Shown piece by piece: positions 12,966 through 27,215 of a stretch of DNA of 64,000 nucleotides; the first letter of the stretch is position 1; the number at the start of each line of letters is the position of its first letter. Origin of the DNA: Rotaria sp. Silwood1 (lineage: Eukaryota; Rotifera; Eurotatoria; Philodinida; Philodinidae); assembly GCA_905250075.1 (NCBI GenBank), contig CAJNOP010000213.1, positions 199,873-263,872 of the forward strand, in the 5' to 3' direction. The notes below the pieces were generated by a model. It did not search any database. It was not told where the DNA came from and saw only the letters and a list, made by a program, of their open reading frames with translations. A program made the translations under genes and the position numbers.

Positions 12966-15299
12966 TATTCTTTGATGTCCCTAGGCAAACATCTTGTGGT
13001 GTGCGCATGAGATATTTGAAAATCTGGAGCGAGAAAGTCATGCGCTATAGATAAGTTGTGGATGTGAGTTGATTCACCGCTACTTCTTCTATTCTTATTG
13101 ACTTTCAACTTGTGCAATACGACAAGTTGAATTTCCATTATAGATATAGGCTTCTTTCCTGTATTCATCATTTCTTTATTTTCGTTGGTCTTGTAACAAT
13201 ACAGAACAGAGAACAAATTTACTAATGTCCCGTAAAATTTTTGCATAAAAGTTGTTAGCATCTCTATGAGAGAACACACTTGAGAAATATTACTATTGGT
13301 CACTCTTGTTACAGAGAAGAACTTACAAAGCAATATTCGACTGGTTTATGCATTGGTAAGTGATGCTTTGAATCATTTGTGAATTTCAATGAGATTTTAA
13401 TCGAAGGCAAAAATATATACGACAATAACATATATTGCTTTATGCCTTTAAGAACTATACTGACACTATCGATTCAATTGCTTCTGGAAGGTAATGTATA
13501 TATAGCATTGTTGAGGACCATTATGGATTAACTACTCTTAAAACATAATCATGTCAATAGTAGTAGTGTCCATTTGCATTTGAGTGTGAGTGTGTCTGTA
13601 TAGGTATCATGTAGGCGAAGACGAGATCATCGCCGAACTAGACTCTGACCCACAGGCACATCACCTGTTGGATATATAACAGCTCATCAGCTCATGAGCG
13701 GAATCGTAAGCAACTCCATATAATGCTATAGTTTTTGAGCATATTCAGACCACAGAAGCTTATAGCAAATGAACGAGTTCTTCTCTCGATAAGTTTTGAA
13801 TACTAGAAGCTAGTTTAATTGATGTCCCTATATTTGTAAAGTTTAAGATTGAAATTCGAAAATACGATTTTTCCAAAATACTGAGGTTATACAGGACTTC
13901 TAGAACAGAGACTTATGTGAAATTCGATAACTTAGTCAACTGTCAATAGAAAGGCAAGTCCTTTTAGGAATGCTACTAGAACACTATGTAGTATCGATAG
14001 TAGATCTTGGGCGTCGGTTTGAATTTAAGTGCGTGTGTATGATTGTGGTTTTGGATCTTCTCATCACTTACACAATAAGATCCACATCCCACATATTAGT
14101 AATCCCCTATATCAGAAATCTCTTCAATCAGTTAGAGTTATCATGCGTTCTCAACCTACGATAACAAATTAATTCTGTAATTTCAGCGATGTGATTTTAC
14201 GACAAATGCGAACAGGTCACTTCTCTGCAAAATCCACCAGCAGAAACGAAAGGAACATTTTGAATTTTGAATCTGTTTCATCTGATTAGTGTTGATTAGA
14301 GAAAAATAAAACGACTGATAACAGTGATCAGTTCTTTAACCCATTCATAAGAAATAGTAACTAAAATTGTTGAAATAAAGAATAGGCTCACATATATCAT
14401 AAAATTGCACCGGTTAACAAAACCTTTATGAAATTAAAATATGGGTTCTTCTCTAGAAAGATTTCAGTTCCATTTCGATACTTTTTACTCACGAGTCACG
14501 AAGTTGTGGGATTTTTGTATTCACTTTCTTTTGGTGGTGCAATAACAAGGGAAATAAATGATTGGCGTAGAGATTCATTCACCTTTCCTTTTGCTACTTA
14601 GAAAGTGGCGCGATGAGTGCTATTAAATAACAGTGCAACTATTAATCAACAATTATTACGCCACGCATGAATGGCGTGATATAGTCTCTCTATGGGATGC
14701 TTCTTCTTTCCTGTCAGATATGGATAACACACATTATATATCCTTCTTCCTTGCTGTATGTTCTTCTGTTTGTATATTTTGTTTTGACTGTTCATTCTCT
14801 ATGGAAAATTTCACCTCATTCGTCCGTCTGCATTTAACTTTCTACGTATAACTATGTCATAGTTTGTGTTTGTGATAGTCTGAGAGTTGATACAGCTTCT
14901 ATATGTGTGTGCTTACTTTTCACTTCGCAGTGAGTAAATTGCTGATCAAACATATCGGCGTAATGGGACGTAACATTTGAGAAATCTAAACGCGTTCGAG
15001 ACTTTTAAGCTCTTGATTGTGCACCCGAGTTTCTACTGGGGTTTCATGAAGTATTGAGGCACCTACAATCGTATTTGCCCATCTCTGATTAAAGGAATCA
15101 TCTAACCCAAAGAACAAATAGAAGAATGTTTCTGTCAATGAATTATACGTGTTTATGACAAATAGATTAAAAAAAACAGAAATACAATTCAAAGTATCTT
15201 CTACATACTTATTTTTACGAGGTTTTCAACAAAATAGTCGCTGGTACATTTGTATTTTTTGCTTCTAGTTTATTATCATCGTGCTAAGAAAATAAAAAT
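12966..15299. other. Intergenic stretch, no gene recognised
   Basis: Short frames occur on both strands without domain-like text. A weak G-rich/C-rich pair appears near 13580-13665 (GAGTGTGAGTGTGTCTG then CCCACAGGCACA). Confidence 0.4.
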
Positions 15300-16021
15300 A
15301 TGTCTATGGCCGACAGCATAGAAGACGAGTGGTTTGACGATTTGAAGCAGACTATGCAAGCTACAAGCGAAGAAATTGATTATTTAAAACGTTTGCATAA
15401 ACTCAAGTCAATGAGACGGGTTCACGCAATCGACTATCAATTTTTTGATTTTCCATCTACGATTATTGATGACTTTCTCTATCATAGTAATGTGCAGAAC
15501 GCACAAAACAAGGAGTTACTCAACAAACTCGGCATTCGACACATTCTTAGTGTATGCGATTTCTCATTGAAACAAGACATATTGAATCATTTCAACGTGT
15601 TATGGATCCATGTAAAAGACATATCTAAAGCTGACATTCGTCAACATTTCGATCGAACAAATGAATTTTTGCATGCATGTAAATCCAAGAAAGAGAAAGT
15701 TTTAGTTCATTGTCACGCTGGTATTTCTCGTTCATCTTCATTCGTTCTTGCGTATCTGTTAAAGTAAAAAAAAAGGCTTTCACTTTTTTCCGAAAAGTCG
15801 ATATTTTATTCTAATTTTTCAGACACCATAATTATACATTACATGCGGCTTATGATTACCTGACTGAACGACGACGCTTGGCTGAACCGAACGACGGCTT
15901 TTTGCTACAATTGATTCGTTATGAGAAGGATTTGTACAAGAGTGAATCTAGCAACACGAGATGTGATTTCATCAAATCGTTCGATACCGAAGTAGTACCT
16001 ACGATTGTCAAACCAACATAG
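15300..16021 (+). CDS. Dual-specificity protein phosphatase
   Basis: Exons 15300-15763 and 15823-16021 join across a 59-bp intron (GTAAAA...TTTTCAG) to give 220 residues. The active-site loop VLVHCHAGISRSSSF gives nucleophile Cys138 and Arg144 of the HCxxGxxRS signature, and Asp107 in HVKDIS is the likely general acid. The second exon supplies the typical end of a DUSP domain (YDYLTERRRLAEPNDGFLLQL). The domain begins near residue 50 (FPSTIIDDFLYHSNV); the N-terminal 45 residues are charged and unassigned. The enzyme is expected to dephosphorylate Tyr/Ser/Thr in proteins or act as an atypical DUSP. No MAPK-docking rhodanese domain is seen, so it is of the short atypical class. All catalytic residues are present. 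Confidence 0.88.
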
Positions 16022-16343
16022 ATCGAATATATATAATCCAATTCGATCAACTTTTCAATTTTTATACAGCTGTCTCTCATGAATACCATTTTCATATTTT
16101 CTGCAACTTGAATATATAAGAAAAAAGCTTTCAAATGATCACTTAAGTTCAAAATCGACATCTTTCTAATGTCTATTATTCTTAGAAATTTTTCACAACT
16201 GATGAATGATTCCAAAAGTCAAGACTTCTTCCAAAATGGGCAGCAGGAAAGACCATTCATTTACTGTACATGGAATCAAACTTTACTAAATTCTCTACAC
16301 AAGACAATTTTATAAATGAGGATTTACCCAAGCAGACTATAAA

Positions 16344-16392
16344 GGGTGTGGGTGTGGATGTAAATACGTTCTTTTCATACCAAAACCCATAC
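16344..16392. repeat. Telomere-like tract interrupted by assembly gap
   Basis: GGGTGTGGGTGTGGATGTA (16344-16362) is followed by a short C-rich start (AAAACCCATAC) that runs straight into the run of N. The expected C-rich arm is probably within or next to the gap. Confidence 0.55.
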
Positions 16393-16492
16393 NNNNNNNN
16401 NNNNNNNNNNNNNNNNNNNNNNNNNNNNNNNNNNNNNNNNNNNNNNNNNNNNNNNNNNNNNNNNNNNNNNNNNNNNNNNNNNNNNNNNNNNN
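16393..16492. other. Assembly gap (100 N)
   Basis: Exactly 100 N, the usual placeholder for a gap of unknown length. It falls at a telomere-like hairpin, a structure that often breaks assembly. Confidence 0.98.
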
Positions 16493-16738
16493 TCTTTTTT
16501 ATCTGTGACATTTCTAGTATGCCGTAAAAATGTTTAAATACTAAACTAGTTCAACGAATTCTTGATTTCAAAATAAGCAGCATACGTCTTAAGGCGGCCA
16601 ATATATTTTTTCTATAGAGACTATCGTTGTCGTAGAAAAATAAAATTTCTAATGGTTTTTTATTGATAATTCACGAGTTTTTCAGTTAACAGAGAAATGA
16701 ATCTGTCAGTTCTGTTCACTATTGCAAATGCCTAAACT

Positions 16739-18534
16739 TCATATTGAAGCCATAGATGCTTCTATATTATTGATCACTTCAGCACATGCTTTTGGAAAAA
16801 TTCCTACAACAATAACAAAAGATAATGAACGATAAAAAAACGACGTTAATTTTTCTTTCAACCTGGTACAGAGAAAAATCCGTGAATAACGCCTTTGATA
16901 AGAACCATTTTGGTCTGAACACCAGCTTGATCGAGAACCTTTTGATATGTTGAAAGTGAGACAATAAGACAAATTTCATGTAATCTGATTTCTCTGGTAA
17001 TGTGTACCGTAACTGTCATCTCGCAATGGATCGAGCTCAGCAACAATGAACAAACTTGGTGGTAAACCCTCGAAAGAGGACTTGAGCAACACGGAAGCTC
17101 GTGGATCAGTCAAATCTTTCATATCAAGAAACGCTGACGATGTGAACCTGTAACAATGTTAAAAGAAAAAATACCACTGGTCGAACAGTTTTCTTACCAG
17201 TCTAACATCTCCGGTGTAAGAAAGTACATCGGATGAACGAATTCTTTGAATGAAGGTGTTATTCGTCTTAAATCATAAATACCAAAGACGAGGATCTATT
17301 CAGTGTGACAAGAGAAAATTTTATTTTCATAGTTTGGAAAACATGCTCATATTAGGAAGTGCTGAACTATACAGCGATAAAAAGTAAATTTCCTCCCCCT
17401 CTTATGAATGTACCCTACAAGCCAAGTCCAACATTTCGAATTGCTCTTATTTTGAGCTTTCCAATCCATGGTCGAAAATCATGAAACCAAGTCAATATGT
17501 CTACGATGATTTAGATGTTTGATTGATATATCAAAATACTGTTTCGTGGATCTTGAGAGCAACCATTATGCAACAGTGGTAGAGAGAGAGAAAGTTCTCA
17601 TGCATGATAGAAACGTCTCCATACTGTTTTACATTTTAACTCTGTAAGAAATGCACTGAAAACTTTTTCAATGGCATCGATGCAAAATGTACCTGAAAAT
17701 CAATGTTTTTCAGTGTGTGACAAATTGATGCACTCAACGTGGCACCGGCACTATCACCAGCCAAGCCTACTTTTGCCGATAAGTCGACACCTAAGAAATT
17801 AAACTTCAAGATAAGAGATCATATACGAACGTGTAAAGAACAATACAACCATAAGACTCTTTGTTTTCCAAAATATGTCGAGTAACTTCGTGAGCATCTT
17901 CCCACCAAATAGGAAATTTATGCTCTGGTCCACGGCGATATTCCACCGAAATCCAAACAGTTTTCGTAGTACTGAAAGTGAAAAAAATATAATCAATAGA
18001 ATAAGACGTCATCTAGTGAAAAATTATTGTTACTCAGCCAGCATATTGACGATAGTTTGATGCGTTCTTCGACTACACACCGTAAAACCTGTTATGATCA
18101 TCAAATCAACTCTAATTAGATAATTTTAAGTGACAATTATTTATCTTACCTCCACCATGGAAAAAGATCACAAGCTTTGTTTTATTAACATCGACAGGTG
18201 TATAAATGGTTATTGGTATCTCTGTACAGTTGATGAGAAAGATCGAAAATAGATTGATGTCGTAAGTTTATACACTATCTACCTGTTGAATTGGTATTAA
18301 CTTTTTTTTCTTGTAAAGTTCCTTTGAAAGTATCAATGAGTTTCTCATTCATTTTAGCGTGCATAGATTCGGCTTGCTCGCGAGTTTCGAGGACGCGCAT
18401 TTCGTTGGCTGCAGTGGGAGGTGGTAATTGCATGATCACATTAAGAAAAGCAAGAGTCTCGTTGTTAAATCGTGGATCCCTATTTAGGACTCACAGAATT
18501 CGATATCCTTTGAATACTCATTGAAAACTCACAT
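16739..18534 (-). CDS. HSL-family (AADAC-like) alpha/beta hydrolase, with unresolved frame break
   Basis: Exons read on the minus strand: about 18534-18533 (split start ATG?), 18479-18283, 18221-18150, 18088-18034, 17971-17850, 17790-17693, 17295-17198, 17147-17009, a segment about 16947-16863, and 16803-16739. The product shows HGGG (oxyanion hole, across a splice), EYRRGPEHKFP, GLAGDSAGA (nucleophile Ser), AELDPLRDD (catalytic Asp) and KGVIHGFFS (catalytic His): a complete hormone-sensitive-lipase-type triad. Between LRDDSY (ending 17009) and YQKVLDQ (starting 16947) the frame shifts by 61 nt and no GT-AG intron restores it, so a frameshift, sequencing indel or unusual intron is required. 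The start is uncertain: an AT|G split codon before DPRFNNET is possible, or another upstream exon. Likely an esterase or lipase of short acyl esters. Confidence 0.7.
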
Positions 18535-19470
18535 GAAGAACGATGATGGAACAGATCGATTGTTTTATGTCTAATTGCTTTCGCTCACGATATTAAATAG
18601 AGAAAAAAAATAGAGAATGAAACGAAACACCGACAAATATTGTTGTAAGCAAATACTGCGCAAGAAAAAGAATCGAGAATACAATAGAGACCACGTGGAA
18701 CGTATATCATGGTAGAGAAAAGTGAAGGCCAACATTGTTGTAATACAGCGATTCAAAAGAGTAAAACAAGGTTGAGTCACTGTAAATACAATGAGACAAA
18801 TTACTCACAGTTATATGGTTCTTTTTGTGCAAAGAAGTCGTAGAGCTTTTACCGTAATGATTGTTTCGGCTTTTTCTTTCGAGCATTTGTTCGAAAAGAA
18901 ATATACTGAAGCTTGCTCAGAACAAAATTCATTCGAAGATACACTAATGCAAGACATTTTTCCGTCAAAAACAAAAACTGGTTAAAATGGCGAAATTGTT
19001 AGCAATAGATTCTGTTTTGTGTGAACGTGATATTCGTATGTTTTTGACTCAATAGGAAACTTGCATATAAGCTGATTTAGAGGGCGTACGCGACGAAATA
19101 CCAGGAAGTTTTAAAAAGTACTGAATCTTGAACATAGAGGCTATTAGAAGTCCATGTATTACTAAACGCGAAAGCAGAAGGTTTGATGTAAAGATAAAGA
19201 AAAGATCCAAATCTATGTGCCTATTGACATAACCGCACACAATTTCTATTCGATTTCGTATTTCTGGCTTAGTTTTCGACAATTAAAATAAATTGTGTGA
19301 AATCAAGAAAATACACTTTAATGTACTTCTTTTAGTCACGAACTACATATTATCGTATGTTTGGACACAAAACATACGAGAATGTTGAATTGCCATGAGT
19401 ATATAGAATTATCAATCATATAATTAAAGTTTATAAATAGTAATAGGTTTCTCTTCCTTGTCTTAATTTT

Positions 19471-19514
19471 GTTATATAGTAACGTTTCGACGTTGAATAA
19501 CGTCTTCTTCAGAC
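19471..19514 (-). ncRNA. Hammerhead-ribozyme-like motif (candidate, Penelope-type)
   Basis: On the minus strand the order is CTGAAGA (19512-19506), one extra A, a perfect six-pair stem GACGTT/AACGTC with an ATTC loop, then GAAAC (19488-19484) and a short hairpin GTTA/TAAC. CUGANGA-stem II-GAAA is the hammerhead core. Such CTGAAGAAGAC...GTCGAAAC motifs are known to me as recurrent in animal retroelements, especially Penelope-like ones. The cleavage triplet and stem I are not clear, so this may be a decayed remnant. No reverse transcriptase text is adjacent. Confidence 0.35.
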
Positions 19515-19570
19515 AATAGTTAAAGTACAAATATTATGTTTATCTAATTTTTTCCATATGTAAATCATAT

Positions 19571-19655
19571 GAGGGTGTGGGTGTGGGAATGTGAGTGTGC
19601 GTCTTTTCTTCTATCACATCCACTCACACCCACACCGACATCCACGCCCCTCACC
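19571..19655. repeat. Telomere-like head-to-head pair
   Basis: GAGGGTGTGGGTGTGGGAAT followed by GTGAGTGTGCG; then, after a pyrimidine spacer, CACATCCACTCACACCCAC and ACACCGACATCCACGCCCC. Both arms keep the 6-base rhythm. Confidence 0.75.
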
Positions 19656-19669
19656 CAGAACGTCTTTGA

Positions 19670-19950
19670 TGCAACATTTTCGGACAGAATACTTTTTATG
19701 GTTCAGCATTCTTTTGGCTAAACCTTACAAGGTTCAATATCATTCCACAGAACCTTTTATGCTGCAGCATTGCGACACAGAACTTTTGATGGTTTGACAA
19801 GGTTGCGCACAAAACTTTTCATGGTCCAGCAGAGTTATGCAAAGGATCGATTATGGTCCAACAGTTTAGAACAAAACTCTTCATGGTTCAGTATTGTTTA
19901 GCAGAAGTCTTATACAGAACTCTAAAAGGGTCTGCTAGAGTTGCAGAATC
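19670..19950. repeat. Degenerate minisatellite, unit about 35 bp
   Basis: Variants of ACAGAACTTTTTATGGTTCA with an AGCATTG-type tail recur about seven times (for example near 19683, 19748, 19785, 19812, 19870, 19912) with heavy divergence. Confidence 0.5.
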
Positions 19951-20508
19951 ATAAGGCAGTTCTACAATACTCCTTTTTTTCTTTGTGAGTAGATCGATCT
20001 GTTTTCAATTGATTTACACACTCCCCACACCCTCAGAAAGATTTTTTCTACGGTGATCGACTACCTCAGAAAACAACTATAAACTAGTAGAAATTTGTCA
20101 TCCTACTTATTGATATTAGTTTAATGAGGCTAAAGAATGTATGTGAGTTGCACATTTTAGCCCCAAAAGGGTCTTCGCAAACAAGCTTTTTCTCTTTTAT
20201 ACTCCTGTTGTACTTCTTTTTTTCCGCTTGAGCACTTAAGGTGTTGTATAAAAGAAAAGTCGCTTAATATGCACACTTTATCGCTTCACTGTCTGGAGTT
20301 TGTTCTGTCATGTCTTTCACTATTCCTTTTCTCGTTTTATATCTTGTTTATTGAAGCAGCTAGTATTATTTACAAGAGAAGACTTCTTCAGCTTGAAAAA
20401 ATAAAGAACGAAGAGGCAAGACAATAATTACAGACATAAAGTTTCTACTACAAGAAGTTAATGTTTTTCTTTGACGTCACGCATTGTTATTTTTTGCTTT
20501 TGTTCTCA

Positions 20509-21748
20509 TCAATTCATGGAGCCATCAGGACGATTGAAAGGTGACCGTGGGGGCTTTCCAGTTGTTGTCATTGGTAATCCATAGGTTCTATCATTGATTA
20601 GAGTTTGAGTGATTATGCCGATACGGTTTTTTTTTCTATGACGACATAGCATGAAGCATTTTAATGTGGTCATCAATTCGTTTCGAAATGTGCCTGATAC
20701 CAATGTGTTTGAATAGAATGATGAGGCTGGAAATATATAAACAAATAATTCAGTAATTACTTGCAAAAAGCTCTCGATTGCTCGGCGATCAACGGATTTA
20801 TTCGGTATTTCGCGAGTCAATGTTGTGTATAGACTATTTGACATGAACGGAAATGTAGATACAATAAAGATGGCCACTTGTGCCAATAGGATGATTAACA
20901 CTTGTTGATCACGGATATTTTTCTGTCGTTCTGATCCAGTCACACTTATCATTGCTCTACGTTGGTTTTTCATTTTGAGACTTCTCCAGATGAACAGAGT
21001 GGATATGAGCATAATTAAAGGTGGTAATGTACCACCCATAATAATTGTATATATACCATGATAAATAGCCATACTATTATTTGATACTATGCATCCTATA
21101 TTACTTGGTGGTACAATATTCGCAAAAATCAATGTATGAATAGGTAAGAGCATCCAAATAATGACAACCAAGATTACTGTGCGGCGAGCCACATTAACTG
21201 TTAAAAAGCGGCGGATATTAGCACTTGCCGAACATGCAACACAACGATCGACACATGCCATAGCCAGTAACCATCGACATGACATGGCACTCCATTGATT
21301 AACATAGACGCGGGTCTTACAGAAAGCATTGATGGAGAAAAATGGATTCGGAGAATTGAATTGAGCGTAAATTAAAGGTATGATACCCATCGAAAGCAGG
21401 ACCACTGCAGCAAGTGATGATGCAAAAAAATCTACGAATAAACGGTATTTGTCACTAATGCTCAGTATAATTCATAATGAAAGAAAAATATGACTTTTGT
21501 TTTGTTTTGGAATTGAGAAAGTTAAAAGAACTTTTTAGAAAATGTTATCGATCTCTAATATTACTAGATTTCTGTTCGATTACAGAGTACTTACAAGTGC
21601 AACAGGAATTTGATCGCAGATTTCTTCGAGAGAAGAGTACTATATTCACCAGACAGCCAACAGTACCCAACAAAAATACACTTGATTCCACGTATTTTAT
21701 AACGATTTGTTGAGTGACGGCGAGTGACTTAGCCAACAACGATGCCAT
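20509..21748 (-). CDS. Rhodopsin-family GPCR (orphan, neuropeptide-receptor-like)
   Basis: Exon 1 (21748-21595) and exon 2 (21431-20509) join across a 163-bp intron (GTAAGT...TTCGTAG) to give 358 residues. The splice falls inside TM2 (SNSCCT/YFFASSL), the usual rotifer receptor phrase, which supports the join. TM1 carries GCLVNIVLF (N35), the TM3 end has DRC (113-115) instead of DRY, a Cys at 89 precedes TM3, and the extracellular loop has IGCIV for the disulfide. TM6 contains IFIVSTFPF and TM7 ends SSFYSNTLVSG followed by FRNEL of helix 8. A basic, Ser/Thr-rich tail ends RPDGSMN. It resembles the plus-strand receptor at 9833 in its altered DRY and FYxx motifs. Ligand unknown. Confidence 0.85.
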
Positions 21749-22359
21749 GTCTAACCAGATTCTTAATGAGCTAAGAAGAAAAACAAATTTTTCTTGGAAT
21801 AACTTCTAGATGTACAATGCAAGTCTTTCTAACAGCTACAACAAAGAATATCTCTTGTAAACTCCTGTTATTTCTTCTATTACCTATTTTTATTTGTATC
21901 AATTGTTAATTAACTTCGATCAAATAAACAAAACTAATAAATGCAATTAATAACAAATATCTGGTTATTCGTGAGTCGCAATAGACAGCGTAATTTCTAA
22001 TCGAGTTTTATTAACAAGCTTGAATGTTTGATTTAGCCTCAACGACAAGGAGAATGGGTACTCTTTTAATGTAGAATATGAATCTGTGACATATTGGCAT
22101 GGTCTCATTAACAAACATGCAAGCATTAAGGAATATTTTGAAGGAAGTAGAAAGCGGAAGTAAATCAATTTTTTAGCAGTTAGTAATGACAGAATAAAAA
22201 CAGGCGCTGCTAGAAAGTCGTTCTAATCTACGTGTAAAATGTCTTGGGACAAAAGTTTTGTTCGATTTTCGACCACTTGCAGGTCGCAGAACAGAGTCAA
22301 AAGTAGTCAGTTAGTAAGAGAATTTCATGCTCTTTCTAAATATATATTCACAATTTTAT
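21749..22359. other. Intergenic, nothing recognised
   Basis: AT-rich; no domain-like frame, RNA gene or clear repeat. Confidence 0.4.
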
Positions 22360-23085
22360 TCTGACCTGAATTTGATTCATTAGGAGCAGATATGTGATGA
22401 GGATCAAAAGCGACGTTTGTACAAAATATTCCATGCAGGCCATTTTTGTATTGTGGTTAAAAGTGCTTCAGTTCAAATTAAACGAAAGAGATTTTATACA
22501 CCAGTTTGCAGAATGAACCTTGCTCTACAAAATGCGTAATTTACTTTCTTTCTAACATATCATTGCAAACCATCAGCTTTTCTTGAACGTCAAACTGCGC
22601 AATACGGAATAAACGATTATTTTGAAAAATGTCATCTCATAGAAAGAGTAGTATTCCGAAAAACATTTGTAACTTTTCATCCTTTTGAGTTCCAGTTTAT
22701 TGTAACTCATAGTTTTGTAGAATATGTAATTCTCTTCAACAATAGGAAGTAAAAATTACCCTATAATACCTTTTAGCGATATTACGAACGAGAGGAAAAT
22801 AAGTGCGTTTTAAATGTTGCAAACGAGATTTTTATTTATTCAGGTATTTGTTTACAACTGACTAGCTAAGAGTCAGAGCAAAATTCTAAAGATATACTTA
22901 GAAAGATCATCGAACTCTGATTCTAACTGACTATTTTAGATTCTTTTCGATTACATTTGAATGACCAAAAAATCAGTAAACATAGTTATCATTACTTATG
23001 AAATTAGCGTTTTATACAAACGTCGTTTTTGGTTCCCATCAAATATCTGCTCCTAATGAATCAAGCTCAATTCAGAATAATACTA
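22360..23085. mobile_element. Putative non-autonomous element with about 75-bp inverted ends
   Basis: The left end near 22360-22435 and the right end near 23005-23082 are inverted copies: both contain TTGATTCATTAGGAGCAGAT, then a GATG-type stretch and CGACGTTTGTA. The 570-bp interior shows no coding text. A target duplication is not obvious. Confidence 0.5.
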
Positions 23086-23480
23086 AAACTGAGGATTCTT
23101 CGTCTAATCCTTATCAATAGTTCGAGCAGATTATGTTTAAAATGTTAGTTTAAAATAAGACAGAGAAAAAAGGAGAGAAAGAGAAAAAGGAGTAACGTTT
23201 TTCGAAGAAGAACATAAGTTCAGAAGAATTACAGAGAATAATAACAACACTGAGAATAACAGCATAGAATCAGTGAGAACTCACAGGATATAACATGAAA
23301 AACAAAAGAAAGGTAAGCCGAAAAAAAGAAGAGAAAAGAAAACACGTGACAACACAGATCTTTATATGAAAAGAGATAATGCTGGAAAAAAAGCAACACA
23401 CAGCTATTAATAGAAGTTAAAAAAACAAAGAAAAGTTTAAGTGACAATTCTAATCGTTTATTTCAGCCATTGAAATTTAT

Positions 23481-27215
<3,735 letters not shown>

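Larger units (their letters stand above)
18535..20508. other. Intergenic stretch with repeats, no gene recognised
   Basis: Contains a hammerhead-like motif (19479-19512), a telomere-like pair (19571-19655), a degenerate minisatellite (about 19670-19950) and a lone C-rich telomere-like tract (20020-20038). Open frames at 18571-18780 and 18791-18985 have no recognisable features. Confidence 0.5.

Noticed and set aside
12866..13333. Minus-strand frame of 155 residues
   Set aside because: It overlaps the right arm of the mariner-type element and has no domain-like text.
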